DNA of 27,783 nt from JBFMDN01 sp040753915. Its GTDB lineage: Bacteria; Desulfobacterota; Desulfomonilia; Desulfomonilales; Desulfomonilaceae. The position numbers and the translations under genes are program-made. This document shows positions 7,823 to 16,007 of this stretch, in pieces. The notes below the pieces were generated by a model. That model did not search any database, had not been told where the DNA came from, and was given only the letters and a program-made list of their open reading frames with translations. The stretch lies in assembly GCA_040753915.1 (NCBI GenBank), contig JBFMDN010000073.1:1-27783 (forward strand), read 5' to 3'. How positions within the stretch are numbered: the first letter of the stretch is position 1; each line of letters starts with the position of its first letter.

Positions 7823-8794
7823 ATGAAACAGAGATCTACCCCGACGCTGTTAGCGGGATTCATCTCCCTGACCCTTATCATGTTATCCACCTCTGCTAGC
7901 TGCTGGCAGCCCACAGCCGCGCCCTATGGTCCCCCTATGGGACCCCCTATGGGACCCCCGATGGGATCCCCGGGCACACCGGGACTCCCACCACAAATGG
8001 GGCCGATGCCTGGGCCAATGCCTGGTACCATGCCATTTTCCATGGGTCCGTGTGCACCCCCAAGCTGCGGCCCCACGTGCAGCGTCGAAGGCGGTGCGAG
8101 AGCCCTCTACACCAGCAACTCCGCCAAGCTGACAGTGGCTGGGAATGACATCGATTTCGTGCGAGATCTCAACTTTTCCCAGAACACCCTGCTGGGCGAG
8201 GTGTTCGTTGCAGGCAGGCTGGCCCCATGGGGAGCCTTCACGTATACGTTCATGATCCCGAGGGAGGATCGTGGAAACGGGGTCCTGACGGCAGACCTGC
8301 GGGTGGGGAACACACTCTTTCCCATAGGCTCGCAAGCAGCGGTGAAAGCCACCCTTACCGTCCACCGGTGGGAGGCTGAAGCGTACCCGGTGGTGGGATG
8401 CAACTACCGCGTGGGAGGGCTCCTTCTTGGCGAGCTCCTTGTGCAGCATTTCCGAGTGGAAACTGCAACTGCCGAAGACTCAAAGACCTATAGCAGGTTT
8501 CTCATGGGCATCGGCGGTGTCGGTGAGTTCGCTCCTGCAAGCAACATATTCGGCAAGTTGAAGGCAGCTTGGGTATTCCTCGACGATCAGAACGGGGTTT
8601 ACCTGGATGGTGAGGGCAAGTTCTTCCCGGACTTCGGTTCGGGTGGCTGCGGTGCCGGAGGGGGGGTCTTCTCTTCCTGTCGGCCGTATGTGGGAGCCGG
8701 GTACCGATGGCGATATTCCGAATGGTCCAAGAATGACTATACACTGACCACGAGCATTCACGGACCGTATGCAGAGCTCGGGGTGATCTTCTAA
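7823..8794 (+). CDS. Outer-membrane beta-barrel protein with Gly-Pro-Pro-Met repeat N-terminus
   Basis: I chose the ATG at 7823, which gives a clear Sec signal peptide (basic start, hydrophobic core LLAGFISLTLIML, ending near residue 26). The upstream in-frame GTG at 7808 lies inside the AGGAGGTG ribosome site. The mature protein has a low-complexity segment, about residues 33-75, of Gly-Pro-Pro-Met and Gly-Pro-Met units. Next comes a CxPPxCxxxC patch, then about 230 residues of alternating polar/hydrophobic strands typical of a barrel, ending in a C-terminal Phe (AELGVIF) as BAM-dependent barrels do. It has its own promoter and terminator and so is monocistronic. Function (porin, structural or surface protein) is unknown, and no named family is recognised. 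Confidence 0.85.
   Translation: MKQRSTPTLLAGFISLTLIMLSTSASCWQPTAAPYGPPMGPPMGPPMGSPGTPGLPPQMGPMPGPMPGTMPFSMGPCAPPSCGPTCSVEGGARALYTSNSAKLTVAGNDIDFVRDLNFSQNTLLGEVFVAGRLAPWGAFTYTFMIPREDRGNGVLTADLRVGNTLFPIGSQAAVKATLTVHRWEAEAYPVVGCNYRVGGLLLGELLVQHFRVETATAEDSKTYSRFLMGIGGVGEFAPASNIFGKLKAAWVFLDDQNGVYLDGEGKFFPDFGSGGCGAGGGVFSSCRPYVGAGYRWRYSEWSKNDYTLTTSIHGPYAELGVIF
7925..7972 (+). repeat. Four-copy 12-bp in-frame tandem repeat
   Basis: Units start at 7925, 7937, 7949 and 7961, with consensus ATGGGACCCCCT/G, encoding Met/Tyr-Gly-Pro/Ser-Pro. The middle copies are nearly identical. Copy-number change would keep the reading frame. Confidence 0.85.
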
Positions 8795-8880
8795 CGCACG
8801 CAGCCCGCACTGACCAGAACCCTTGCGGAATAGTGCCCCGCGTGGCCCGTTGACGTAGGTAAGAGAAAGACCTCCCGGGT

Positions 8881-8919
8881 ACAGACCCGCTCCATCAGGC
8901 GCGGGTCTGTCTTTTTTTC
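8881..8919 (+). terminator. Intrinsic terminator of the outer-membrane protein gene
   Basis: Perfect 10-bp stem (8881-8890 with 8901-8910), a 10-nt loop and a run of seven T at 8912-8918, about 90 nt after the stop codon. Confidence 0.93.
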
Positions 8920-9039
8920 TCAATCCCCTCTTTGCACAATAATCCAACTGCCGGGGCGTTACGTGGAACGGACGAGGAGGCTGTCCTCTCTGTCCTCTCC
9001 AATCCCGTGCCGTTGGGTTGGAAACTTTCTCGAACGCTC

Positions 9040-9078
9040 TTGGCCCGGAATCCTTTCCCTGGTATAGTTCAATTGAAC
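9040..9078 (+). promoter_or_regulatory. Promoter of the HD-domain gene with overlapping palindrome
   Basis: TTGGCC (9040-9045), a 17-bp spacer and TATAGT (9063-9068). A perfect 12-bp palindrome, GTTCAATTGAAC, covers 9067-9078, that is, the end of the -10 box and the expected start point, where an operator would act. The promoter is moderately supported; the operator role is inference. Confidence 0.55.
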
Positions 9079-9108
9079 GCTCGAACGATTGTCTGCGAAG
9101 GTCGCGGC

Positions 9109-9666
9109 ATGAAGGGCACGAGTCACATCCCCAACGAGCAAGACTGCTTTTCCCTTCTCCAGAAGTACAACACTCCCGACCACATTGTGGCCCACAGCGC
9201 TAAGGTCTGGGAGGTCGGACGGGTGCTGGCTGAGGGATTGCTGCGGTGCAATTACCGGGTAGACATGGACCTGATTCGTGCATCGTGTCTCCTACACGAC
9301 ATCGGAAAGTATCCCTGCATTCTCGAAGGCCGCGGCGCGCATGACGTCCGAGGGGAGCAAATTCTTCAAGAAGAGGGGTATCCTTCAGTTGCCCGTATTG
9401 TCGTGCAGCATGTGGTCCTGCGAAGTGGAAGAGAAGCCCCTGTCGGCGAAGAGCATGTGGTCTATTATTCCGACAAGAGAGTTGTGCACGACGAGCTGGT
9501 GAGTGTCGAAGATCGTTTCATTTACCTGTTTGCGACCTATGGTCGGATGGCAAATGCGGAGAAATTTCTCGAACGGATGAAAGGAGAGACCCTTAGGCTC
9601 GAACAAGCGATCTTCGCACTTCTCGACTTCAGGCCCGAGGACCTTCCCGGGCTCCTGACCCCGTGA
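9109..9666 (+). CDS. HD-domain (HDIG-type) metal-dependent phosphohydrolase
   Basis: The frame opens at 8932, but the ATG at 9109 has GAAGG 7 nt upstream, and the part before it is not protein-like and contains the promoter; the product is 185 residues. HD-domain ligands are present in order: His29 (IVAHSAKV), His63-Asp64 (LLHDIGK), His101 (QHVVL) and Asp122 (YYSDKRV). Small HDIG proteins hydrolyse phosphate esters, often of nucleotides, and are cytoplasmic; the substrate here is unknown. No sensor or GGDEF domain is attached. The gene converges on the acyl-CoA synthetase gene, with 59 nt between the two stop codons, and follows the strong terminator at 8881, so it is a single-gene unit. Confidence 0.88.
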   Translation: MKGTSHIPNEQDCFSLLQKYNTPDHIVAHSAKVWEVGRVLAEGLLRCNYRVDMDLIRASCLLHDIGKYPCILEGRGAHDVRGEQILQEEGYPSVARIVVQHVVLRSGREAPVGEEHVVYYSDKRVVHDELVSVEDRFIYLFATYGRMANAEKFLERMKGETLRLEQAIFALLDFRPEDLPGLLTP

Positions 9667-9725
9667 AAAGCCATTGTAGACTTTTCGACCAGTCCCGAGC
9701 GGTTTCTTTTCAGATCGTCCTGGAC

Positions 9726-11828
9726 TCAAGCTTTGAGAAATACCCGGGCATCCACCACGGTAGTTCCGGCACTGGACACGAGAACCGGATTGACATCTAT
9801 CTGATCTATGGTCGGGTAGTTGACCATCAGGTGTGCTATCCGCACGATGGCATCCTTCAAGGATTCCCGATTCACCGGTGGAATACCGCGAAAGCCTTTG
9901 AGGATTTCCGCACCCGGTAGCTCGTCGATCATTTCCTCGATTTCTTCGATCGACAGCGGAGCCATGCGAAGCGATGCTTGACCGAAGACCTCTACGAAGA
10001 TCCCTCCTGCTCCCACCAAGACAATGGGACCGAACTGAGGATCTCTCTTCCCGCCTACAATGAGCTCATATGTCCCGGGCCTGCGGGGAAGCATCTTCTG
10101 GACCAGAACACCATGAAAGCCGGCTTCCCCTGCTCCGCCAAAGCGATCGACCATTTCTCGCACAACGCCACGGGCCGCTTCCTTGTCGGCAACGTGGAGC
10201 ACGACTCCTCCCTGGTCCGACTTGTGAGACACTCCGGCTGCTATGACTTTTACAGCGTATGGGCCAGCAAGATCGTTCAGGGCTTCTTCTGCGAATTCCG
10301 AATCATGGATGACCCGGTGCCCGGGCACGGCAAGGCCGGCAAGCTTCATAACATCGAGGGCTTCGTGGAGCAGCGGGGAGCGTCCCTCTCTTCCCAAACT
10401 GCTGATCAGAATCCCGAGAGAGTGGTCATCTGCCGGAGGGTCCGGCGTGGCGAGCTTGTGGCCGCTCGCGATGAATTCCCGCCGCTGCTGGTATTTGATC
10501 GACCTATCCAGAGCTTGTACCGTCCGCTCCGGACAGAGAAAGATGGGAAAATCGAATTCTTCGTGAAGGCGCGACAGCTCGGACTGCTCGCTCATGACAC
10601 ACATGGCACACGGCTTGCCATACTTTGTGGAAAGGGAGGCGGCCGTTTGGAGGAGCTTGCGAGAAGGTGCTCCTTCCACGGCAGCAAAGTATGTGTGTAA
10701 GAAGAGGATCCCGTCCACGGTCTCCTGCTTGAGGGTGTGCTCGATGATTCTCACGTACACCTCAAAGTCGAAGAGGTCCCCGAGGTCGAGCGGGTTTGCC
10801 AGCCGGATGACGTCTGCCCGCAGATGCTTGCGGATCTCCGCGAGAAAGCTCTCCTGAAAGGGTGGAAGCCGAAACCCGTGCGCGTGGGCAGCGTCTGCGC
10901 CGATCACGGCGTGGCCTCCGGATCTGGAGACTATAGCCAGGTTTCGTCCCTTCATTCGCGGGAGCTGGAGTATCTTAACAAAGTCAACGTAGCTGGAAAT
11001 GTCCCTGAATCTCACCATTCCCGCCTGGCTCAACGCGGCATCCACCACCCTGTCGTCGTTCGCAAGAGCCTGGGTGTGAGATTGAGCTACGGAAGAGCTT
11101 AGGGAGCTTACGTTGGCCTTGTGCACGACAATTGGCTTCGGGGAGCGTCGAGCGACATCCGTCATTCGCCTCCCGTCCTCGATCGATTCGAGATACATGC
11201 AGATGACCGATGTCTCCGGGTCTTCCACGTAGTATTCCAGGACATCGTTCTCGTCCACGTTGAGCTTATTGCCAATGGCTGCGAACTTGCTAAAGCCCAG
11301 TTGCTCACTGTCAAAGAGATTGAGGTATGTGAGCGCCATTCCTCCGCTTTGGGCTATGATGCCGACCCCGCCACGGCGAAAAACGTTCTTCAGTCGCGCA
11401 AACGGTGCGGCTAGCCCGTTGGAGGCATTCATGATCCCTATGCAGTTCGGCCCGATGAAACGCATGCCGAAGTGATTTGCTGTCTGCTTCAACTTCTCCC
11501 CGAGGCTCTGGCCCGATTGATCGTATTCGCCGAAGCCTCCGGTTTCTATGATTGCCCTGCGTATGCCTTTGCGCCCACACTGCTCCAGTATGTCGGGCAC
11601 GGTCTTCGCTGGGGTGAGGATGATTGCTAGATCGATAGAATCAGGGATCTCTTCGACCGATTTATGAATTCTCCTGCCGAAGAGAATTCCGCCATCCACC
11701 CCCACGAGGTGGATTTCTCCGGTATATTTGAATTCCAGCAAGTTGCCGGCAATCTCTTTGCCCAGGTTCAATGGATGGGTCGAAACCCCGATAACCGCTA
11801 CAGAGTTCGGGAAAAAAAAGTCTTTCAA
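9726..11828 (-). CDS. ADP-forming acyl-CoA synthetase (acetate--CoA ligase family), fused alpha-beta form
   Basis: Interconverts acyl-CoA, ADP and phosphate with the free acid, CoA and ATP through a phospho-His, making ATP from acyl-CoA in anaerobes or activating acids in the other direction. The 700-residue chain has a CoA-binding Rossmann domain (residues 1-130, starting FPNSVAVIGVS), two succinyl-CoA-ligase-like domains (about 150-450) and an ATP-grasp domain (about 480-700, ending in IDQIDVNPVLV). The likely phospho-His is His251 in SHTQALANDD; most relatives have Gly where this protein has Gln253. The start is TTG at 11828 with GGAGG 6 nt upstream. It is 37 nt downstream of the epimerase gene on the same strand. 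The acyl substrate cannot be told. Confidence 0.92.
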   Translation of the reverse strand: MKDFFFPNSVAVIGVSTHPLNLGKEIAGNLLEFKYTGEIHLVGVDGGILFGRRIHKSVEEIPDSIDLAIILTPAKTVPDILEQCGRKGIRRAIIETGGFGEYDQSGQSLGEKLKQTANHFGMRFIGPNCIGIMNASNGLAAPFARLKNVFRRGGVGIIAQSGGMALTYLNLFDSEQLGFSKFAAIGNKLNVDENDVLEYYVEDPETSVICMYLESIEDGRRMTDVARRSPKPIVVHKANVSSLSSSVAQSHTQALANDDRVVDAALSQAGMVRFRDISSYVDFVKILQLPRMKGRNLAIVSRSGGHAVIGADAAHAHGFRLPPFQESFLAEIRKHLRADVIRLANPLDLGDLFDFEVYVRIIEHTLKQETVDGILFLHTYFAAVEGAPSRKLLQTAASLSTKYGKPCAMCVMSEQSELSRLHEEFDFPIFLCPERTVQALDRSIKYQQRREFIASGHKLATPDPPADDHSLGILISSLGREGRSPLLHEALDVMKLAGLAVPGHRVIHDSEFAEEALNDLAGPYAVKVIAAGVSHKSDQGGVVLHVADKEAARGVVREMVDRFGGAGEAGFHGVLVQKMLPRRPGTYELIVGGKRDPQFGPIVLVGAGGIFVEVFGQASLRMAPLSIEEIEEMIDELPGAEILKGFRGIPPVNRESLKDAIVRIAHLMVNYPTIDQIDVNPVLVSSAGTTVVDARVFLKA

Positions 11829-11865
11829 CTCGTGCCTCCGTTGTTGCCGTGCAGCCGAGGCTCTC

Positions 11866-12867
11866 TCACGAGCCCGAGCTAAGTCGAAATCGTCGAACCG
11901 CCTCGACCAGGTGCGGGTGTTGATTGAACCAATCTACAAAGTGCTTCAACCCATCCAGGAGGGACGTACGCGGCTGGAACCCGAGCTTGCGTTTCGCCCG
12001 TTCGATGTCCGCATATGTGGCTTCCACATCTCCAGGCTCAGGCGGCACCGGTTCCGTAATTGCTTTTGCTCCGGACAGACCTTCAAGGATATGGACAAAA
12101 TCCATCACCGACTCGGGTCGGTTGTTCCCCAGGTTGATGATTTCATAATTTTCGAGAGTGTCTGAATATAAAGCGGTCTGCACAGCAGGGACAACGTCAC
12201 CGATAAAGGTGAAGTCTCGCCGGTTCCTCCCGTAGTTGAACAACCGGATGGGCTCCCCATGCAGGATGGCTTCCAGGAATGACCAGTACGCCATGTCCGG
12301 CCTTCCCCAAGCGCCGTATACTGTGAAGAACCGCAACCCGACGGTTTGCATCCCCCAAAGGTGGGTATACGTATAGGCTATGAGCTCGTTCGCCCGTTTG
12401 GTTGCTGCATAAAGGCTTATGGGCAAATTCACCGGGTCGTCCTCCGAGTAGGGCATCTTCGTATTGCCGCCGTACACGCTGGAGCTGGACGCGTACACGA
12501 ACCGTCGAATGCCGGAGAGCCTCGCCTGTTCTATGAGATTGACGAACCCTTCCACATTGGTCTGTTGATAGACATAGGGATTCCGCAGAGAGTACCTCAC
12601 CCCGGCCTGCGCGGCCAAGTGGCAGATCAGGTCAGGCGCATGGTCCTCGAAACATCTCTTGAGCGTCTCCCTGCAACTGAGGTCGCCTTCGACGGGCTTG
12701 TATGCTCCATAGCCTTTCAGTATGGCATCTCGGGCTCGTTTTAGCTCCGGCTCGTAGTAACTGTTGAAATTGTCCAGACCTATCACCGTGTTCCCGTTAT
12801 CGAGCAGGGCCCGGGCGACGTGAAATCCGATGAAGCCGGCGCTTCCTGTCACAAGTACTGTTGTCAT
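11866..12867 (-). CDS. NAD-dependent nucleotide-sugar epimerase, UDP-glucuronate 4-epimerase-like
   Basis: A 333-residue extended short-chain dehydrogenase. The NAD motif GSAGFIG is at residues 8-14, the Ser-rich strand ASSSSVYGG ends near 134, and the catalytic Tyr153 and Lys157 are in YAATK. The segment FFTVYGAWGRPDMA (about 180-193) is typical of the CapI/UDP-glucuronate 4-epimerase branch. Such enzymes supply UDP-galacturonate for capsule, O-antigen or exopolysaccharide. The frame extends to 13068, but that leader is antisense-like and overlaps galE; the ATG at 12867 starts exactly at the Rossmann strand. The ribosome site is weak. It lies 43 nt after galE, probably in the same operon. 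Confidence 0.9.
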   Translation of the reverse strand: MTTVLVTGSAGFIGFHVARALLDNGNTVIGLDNFNSYYEPELKRARDAILKGYGAYKPVEGDLSCRETLKRCFEDHAPDLICHLAAQAGVRYSLRNPYVYQQTNVEGFVNLIEQARLSGIRRFVYASSSSVYGGNTKMPYSEDDPVNLPISLYAATKRANELIAYTYTHLWGMQTVGLRFFTVYGAWGRPDMAYWSFLEAILHGEPIRLFNYGRNRRDFTFIGDVVPAVQTALYSDTLENYEIINLGNNRPESVMDFVHILEGLSGAKAITEPVPPEPGDVEATYADIERAKRKLGFQPRTSLLDGLKHFVDWFNQHPHLVEAVRRFRLSSGS

Positions 12868-12910
12868 AGTCTCTACCAAGGTGCGGGAGGCATTTGTGCG
12901 GGTTGCCCGA

Positions 12911-13903
12911 TCAAGAGGAATACCCGTTTGGATGCTCAGAGAACCACCGGAGGACCTCGGTGACGATCGATTCGAGGTCTGACCGTTCCGGCTTCCAGCC
13001 GAGCAGTAGGTTGGCAGCTCCGGGATCGGCCACCAGCTCAGGAGGGTCTCCGGGTCTCCGGGGACCAATCTTTGGCTCCAACTTCACTCCTGAGACTTTC
13101 TGAACCGTTTCGACGACCTGCTTGTTGGAAAAGCCCGTGCCGGTGCCAAGGTTGAGCCTGAGCAACGGTCTTTCTTCCAGAGCATGTATCGCCTTGAGGT
13201 GAGCACTGGCAAGATCGCTTACGTGGATATAGTCCCGGATGCACGTGCCATCGGGGGTAGGATAGTCGTCTCCGAAAAGAACCAGCTCTTTCTGCAACTT
13301 GAGAGCAAACCGCACCACGTTGGGAATGAGGTGGCTCTCCGGTCGATGATCTTCTCCGAGCCCGTGGTCGGGCTCGCATCCAGCTGCGTTGAAGTAGCGC
13401 AAGCACGCTGCTCGTATACCGTAGGCCCGGTGATAGTCTTCCAGCATCCACTCAATCGCCAGCTTTGTCTTTCCGTACGGGCTGACAGGCTCTTTGCGGT
13501 GATCTTCTCTGAGAGGCAGGGATTCAGGATGTCCGTACACTGCGCACGTGGAGGAAAAGACGATCTTGTCATGACCCGTCTGACGCATACATTCGAGCAA
13601 GTTGTACGCGGCCAATATGTTGTTGCGGTAGTAGAGGGAGGGATTGACAACAGATTCCCCTACGAGGCAACTGGCAGCAAAGTGAAAGACCGCTTCGTAC
13701 CTGTGGGTCGACAGGTGCGCGAGAAGGCCCGGAAAATCCAGCAGACTTCCGTGGTGAAAGCTCAAGTCCCTTGCCGCTCGAAGGTGGCCCGTGGACAGAT
13801 TGTCCAGGATGGTAACGTCGCATCCCTCTCGCTGCGCAACCAGAGCGAAATGGGACCCCACGTACCCGGTCCCGCCGATGACAAGTATCTTCATGTCCGC
13901 CAA
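12911..13903 (-). CDS. galE: UDP-glucose 4-epimerase
   Basis: Interconverts UDP-glucose and UDP-galactose using bound NAD, in the cytoplasm, for polysaccharide precursors. Of 330 residues, the NAD motif GGTGYVG is at 10-16, FSST with the catalytic Ser at about 116-119, Tyr143-x3-Lys147 in YGKTK, then LRYFNAAG and the late PRRPGDPPELVAD substrate segment, all typical for GalE. The start is a TTG at 13903 with GAGGAG 8 nt upstream; the ATG three codons later is 17 nt away and less likely. It is the first gene of a likely three-gene operon with the uronate epimerase and the acyl-CoA synthetase. Confidence 0.95.
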   Translation of the reverse strand: MADMKILVIGGTGYVGSHFALVAQREGCDVTILDNLSTGHLRAARDLSFHHGSLLDFPGLLAHLSTHRYEAVFHFAASCLVGESVVNPSLYYRNNILAAYNLLECMRQTGHDKIVFSSTCAVYGHPESLPLREDHRKEPVSPYGKTKLAIEWMLEDYHRAYGIRAACLRYFNAAGCEPDHGLGEDHRPESHLIPNVVRFALKLQKELVLFGDDYPTPDGTCIRDYIHVSDLASAHLKAIHALEERPLLRLNLGTGTGFSNKQVVETVQKVSGVKLEPKIGPRRPGDPPELVADPGAANLLLGWKPERSDLESIVTEVLRWFSEHPNGYSS

Positions 13904-14049
13904 CGTGACTTCTCCTCGAGTGCGTAGCTGTCGCCGGCCGGCCGGGCACGGCTCGGATACACCGTCCTGGCGAGGACCCCTGATTCAACAGCCTGCATCC
14001 TGAACGGAGCGTGCACCATAGAGCATAAAGGCCATTTTCGGTGCGGTCG

Positions 14050-14078
14050 AGTATATCACCACATGCCGGGCCCGGCAA
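14050..14078 (-). promoter_or_regulatory. Sigma-70 promoter of the galE operon
   Basis: On the minus strand, TTGCCG (14073-14078), a 17-bp spacer and TATACT (14050-14055), five of six matches in the -10 box. The predicted start is near 14043, giving a leader of about 140 nt before galE. Confidence 0.65.
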
Positions 14079-14207
14079 TTGTTCTCACTAACCTCAACCT
14101 CGGATCGTGCCGAATGCGGGCCTTGCACAAAATCTCGGGTACCTCGTGTGCATTTTGGTGTAAGATTCATTCTGGTCCCATGGCCACCTGCGATCCAAAG
14201 ATGTTTG

Positions 14208-14242
14208 CAAGTCTGCTCAGGGTTGGGAGAGAGCGAGACTTG
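14208..14242 (+). promoter_or_regulatory. Stem-loop in the region upstream of enolase
   Basis: Inverted repeat CAAGTCT (14208-14214) with AGACTTG (14236-14242), continued inward by GCTC/GAGC after a one-base bulge: 11 pairs around a 12-nt loop. It lies 47 nt before the enolase ribosome site and has no T run, so it is more likely a leader structure or operator than a terminator. The enolase promoter itself is not clear in 14079-14207. Confidence 0.4.
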
Positions 14243-14301
14243 TTTCCACCCTCGTCGTGTGATGAGGGGCAATCCGGCCGGGCTTGAGAAAGGAGGTCCT
14301 C

Positions 14302-15582
14302 ATGAGATTTGACATCGCAGAAGTGAAAGCTCGGGAGATCCTCGATTCACGAGGCAATCCCACGATAGAAGTGGACGTATACCTTGACGGAGGCGCGGTG
14401 GGGAGCGCCGCTATCCCATCGGGCGCGTCCACTGGCGAAAATGAAGCCATTGAGCTGCGCGACAAGGACCCCGGCCGATATGGTGGAAAAGGCGTTCAGA
14501 AGGCAGTAGCAAACGTTCTAGATAGGATTCGTCCGGTAGTCCTGGGCATGGACGCGTTTGAGCAACAGGCCCTCGACAGGAAGCTCATCGATCTGGACGG
14601 AACCGAGAACAAGGCGAACCTCGGCGCGAACGCCATTCTCGGAGTCAGTCTCGCTGCTGCCAAGGCATGCGCAGCGGAGCTCGGAATTCCCTTGTACAAG
14701 TACCTCGGTGGAGTCGGCGCGCGACGGCTTCCGGTTCCCATGATGAACATCCTCAACGGCGGGGCCCATGCCGACAACAACGTGGACATCCAGGAGTTCA
14801 TGATCATGCCTCTGGGAGCCCCCAACTTCCGCGAGGGCTTGCGCATGGGCGCGGAGATCTTTCACACGCTGAAGAGCGTGCTCAAGAAGAAAGGACTCAA
14901 CACTGCGGTGGGCGATGAGGGTGGATTTGCACCCAATTTGCAGTCCAACGAGGAAGCGCTCAAGGAGATCATGCGAGCCATAACCGAGGCGGGATACACG
15001 CCTGGAAAAGACGTGTTCATAGCCCTGGACCCCGCGGCAAGCTCCTTCTACAGGGATGGAAAATACGATCTCGCTGCGGAGAAATCGCAGAAGACTTCCG
15101 CTGAGATGGTCGAATTCTACGAGGACCTTGTGAGCCGCTATCCGATCGTTTCCCTGGAAGATGGTCTGGACGAAAACGATTGGGACGGTTGGAAGCTCCT
15201 GACCGAGAGATTAGGGTCCCGCATCCAGATCGTAGGCGACGACATCTTCGTAACGAACATTAGGCTCTTACAAAAGGGCATCGATCTGAAGGTGGCCAAT
15301 TCCATCCTTATCAAGCTCAACCAGATCGGGACTCTGACCGAGACGGTGGACGCAGTGAACCTGGCACTGGAGCACGGTTACACAGCCGTCGTGTCGCACA
15401 GGAGCGGCGAGACAGAAGACACGACAATCGCTGACCTGGTAGTAGCCCTCGGAACAGGCCAGATCAAGACCGGCTCAGCCTCCCGGACGGACCGGATCGC
15501 GAAGTACAATCAATTGCTCCGCATAGAAGAAGATCTGGGGGACACCGCTGTGTACGGAGCGCCGGGTCTTATGCGCACATAG
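14302..15582 (+). CDS. eno: Enolase (phosphopyruvate hydratase)
   Basis: Converts 2-phosphoglycerate to phosphoenolpyruvate in glycolysis and gluconeogenesis. The 426 residues are collinear with the family: SGASTGENEA loop at about 40-49, HADNNVDIQEF around 156-166, catalytic Glu206 in GDEGGFAPN, Mg ligands Asp243, Glu286 (SLEDGL) and Asp313 (GDDIFVTN), catalytic Lys338 in IKLNQIG, the SHRSGET loop at 365-371, and Lys389 in KTGSASR. The ATG at 14302 has AAAGGAGGT 4 nt before it (14289-14297), so the upstream in-frame TTG at 14284 is rejected. It is transcribed divergently from galE. No terminator with a T run follows. Confidence 0.97.
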   Translation: MRFDIAEVKAREILDSRGNPTIEVDVYLDGGAVGSAAIPSGASTGENEAIELRDKDPGRYGGKGVQKAVANVLDRIRPVVLGMDAFEQQALDRKLIDLDGTENKANLGANAILGVSLAAAKACAAELGIPLYKYLGGVGARRLPVPMMNILNGGAHADNNVDIQEFMIMPLGAPNFREGLRMGAEIFHTLKSVLKKKGLNTAVGDEGGFAPNLQSNEEALKEIMRAITEAGYTPGKDVFIALDPAASSFYRDGKYDLAAEKSQKTSAEMVEFYEDLVSRYPIVSLEDGLDENDWDGWKLLTERLGSRIQIVGDDIFVTNIRLLQKGIDLKVANSILIKLNQIGTLTETVDAVNLALEHGYTAVVSHRSGETEDTTIADLVVALGTGQIKTGSASRTDRIAKYNQLLRIEEDLGDTAVYGAPGLMRT

Positions 15583-16007
15583 AAAGGATTGAGGGAACAG
15601 TCTGGGATCTCCTGAGCAACAAAGGTCGGGGTGCGGACGCGTTGAGATCACATTGTGCCTCTTGCGCCCCGGAACCGGCCCACGATTCTCCGTCCCTGAT
15701 GACGGCCGTGTCGCGGTTCCAGCAGGACCCGCATTACAGGCCGACACCCATTGCCTCGCTGCGTGCCCCCGGATGCGTATCCGGGGACGGCGGGGGCGGT
15801 GATCTCGGGACAGGTCTTTTTCAATTCGGTCGCGGACTTCGAACCGGCCCCCCCTCTGGTCCCCCCGTTAACAGGAGGACTCCCTCCCCGTCAACGGAGA
15901 GGGTTGGGGTGGGGTTCCCTGATTCGACACCTAACTTACGAAACGATGTGCTCAGTGGCGGCAGGACAGAGAAGCATGATGTCCATGAATCCCAATAGGA
16001 GGGATGT
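15583..16007. other. Intergenic stretch between two convergent genes
   Basis: No gene supported. It holds a tight hairpin, CCCCGGAT/ATCCGGGG at 15767-15786 with a 4-nt loop and no T run, and the GC-rich repeat-like element at 15882-15914. Either might end transcription from enolase or from the opposite gene, but neither looks like a classic intrinsic terminator. Confidence 0.5.
15882..15914. repeat. Possible dispersed intergenic repeat element
   Basis: CCCTCCCCG (15882-15890) pairs with CGGAGAGGG (15895-15903) around TCAA with one mismatch, followed by TTGGGGTGGGG. The arrangement of a CCCTC/GAGGG stem then TTGGGGTG is like a GC-rich element I recall as scattered between genes in many proteobacteria. 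Only one copy is in the window. Confidence 0.4.

Noticed and set aside
8932..9108. N-terminal extension of the HD-domain frame
   Set aside because: It contains the promoter and palindrome, and the ATG at 9109 has a well-placed ribosome site.
9665..9686. GAAAAG/CTTTTC inverted repeat between the convergent HD and acyl-CoA synthetase genes
   Set aside because: Only 6 bp with a 10-nt gap and low GC; too weak to call a bidirectional terminator.
12868..13068. N-terminal extension of the uronate epimerase frame
   Set aside because: It overlaps galE in another frame and adds 67 residues before a complete Rossmann start; the ATG at 12867 fits the family.
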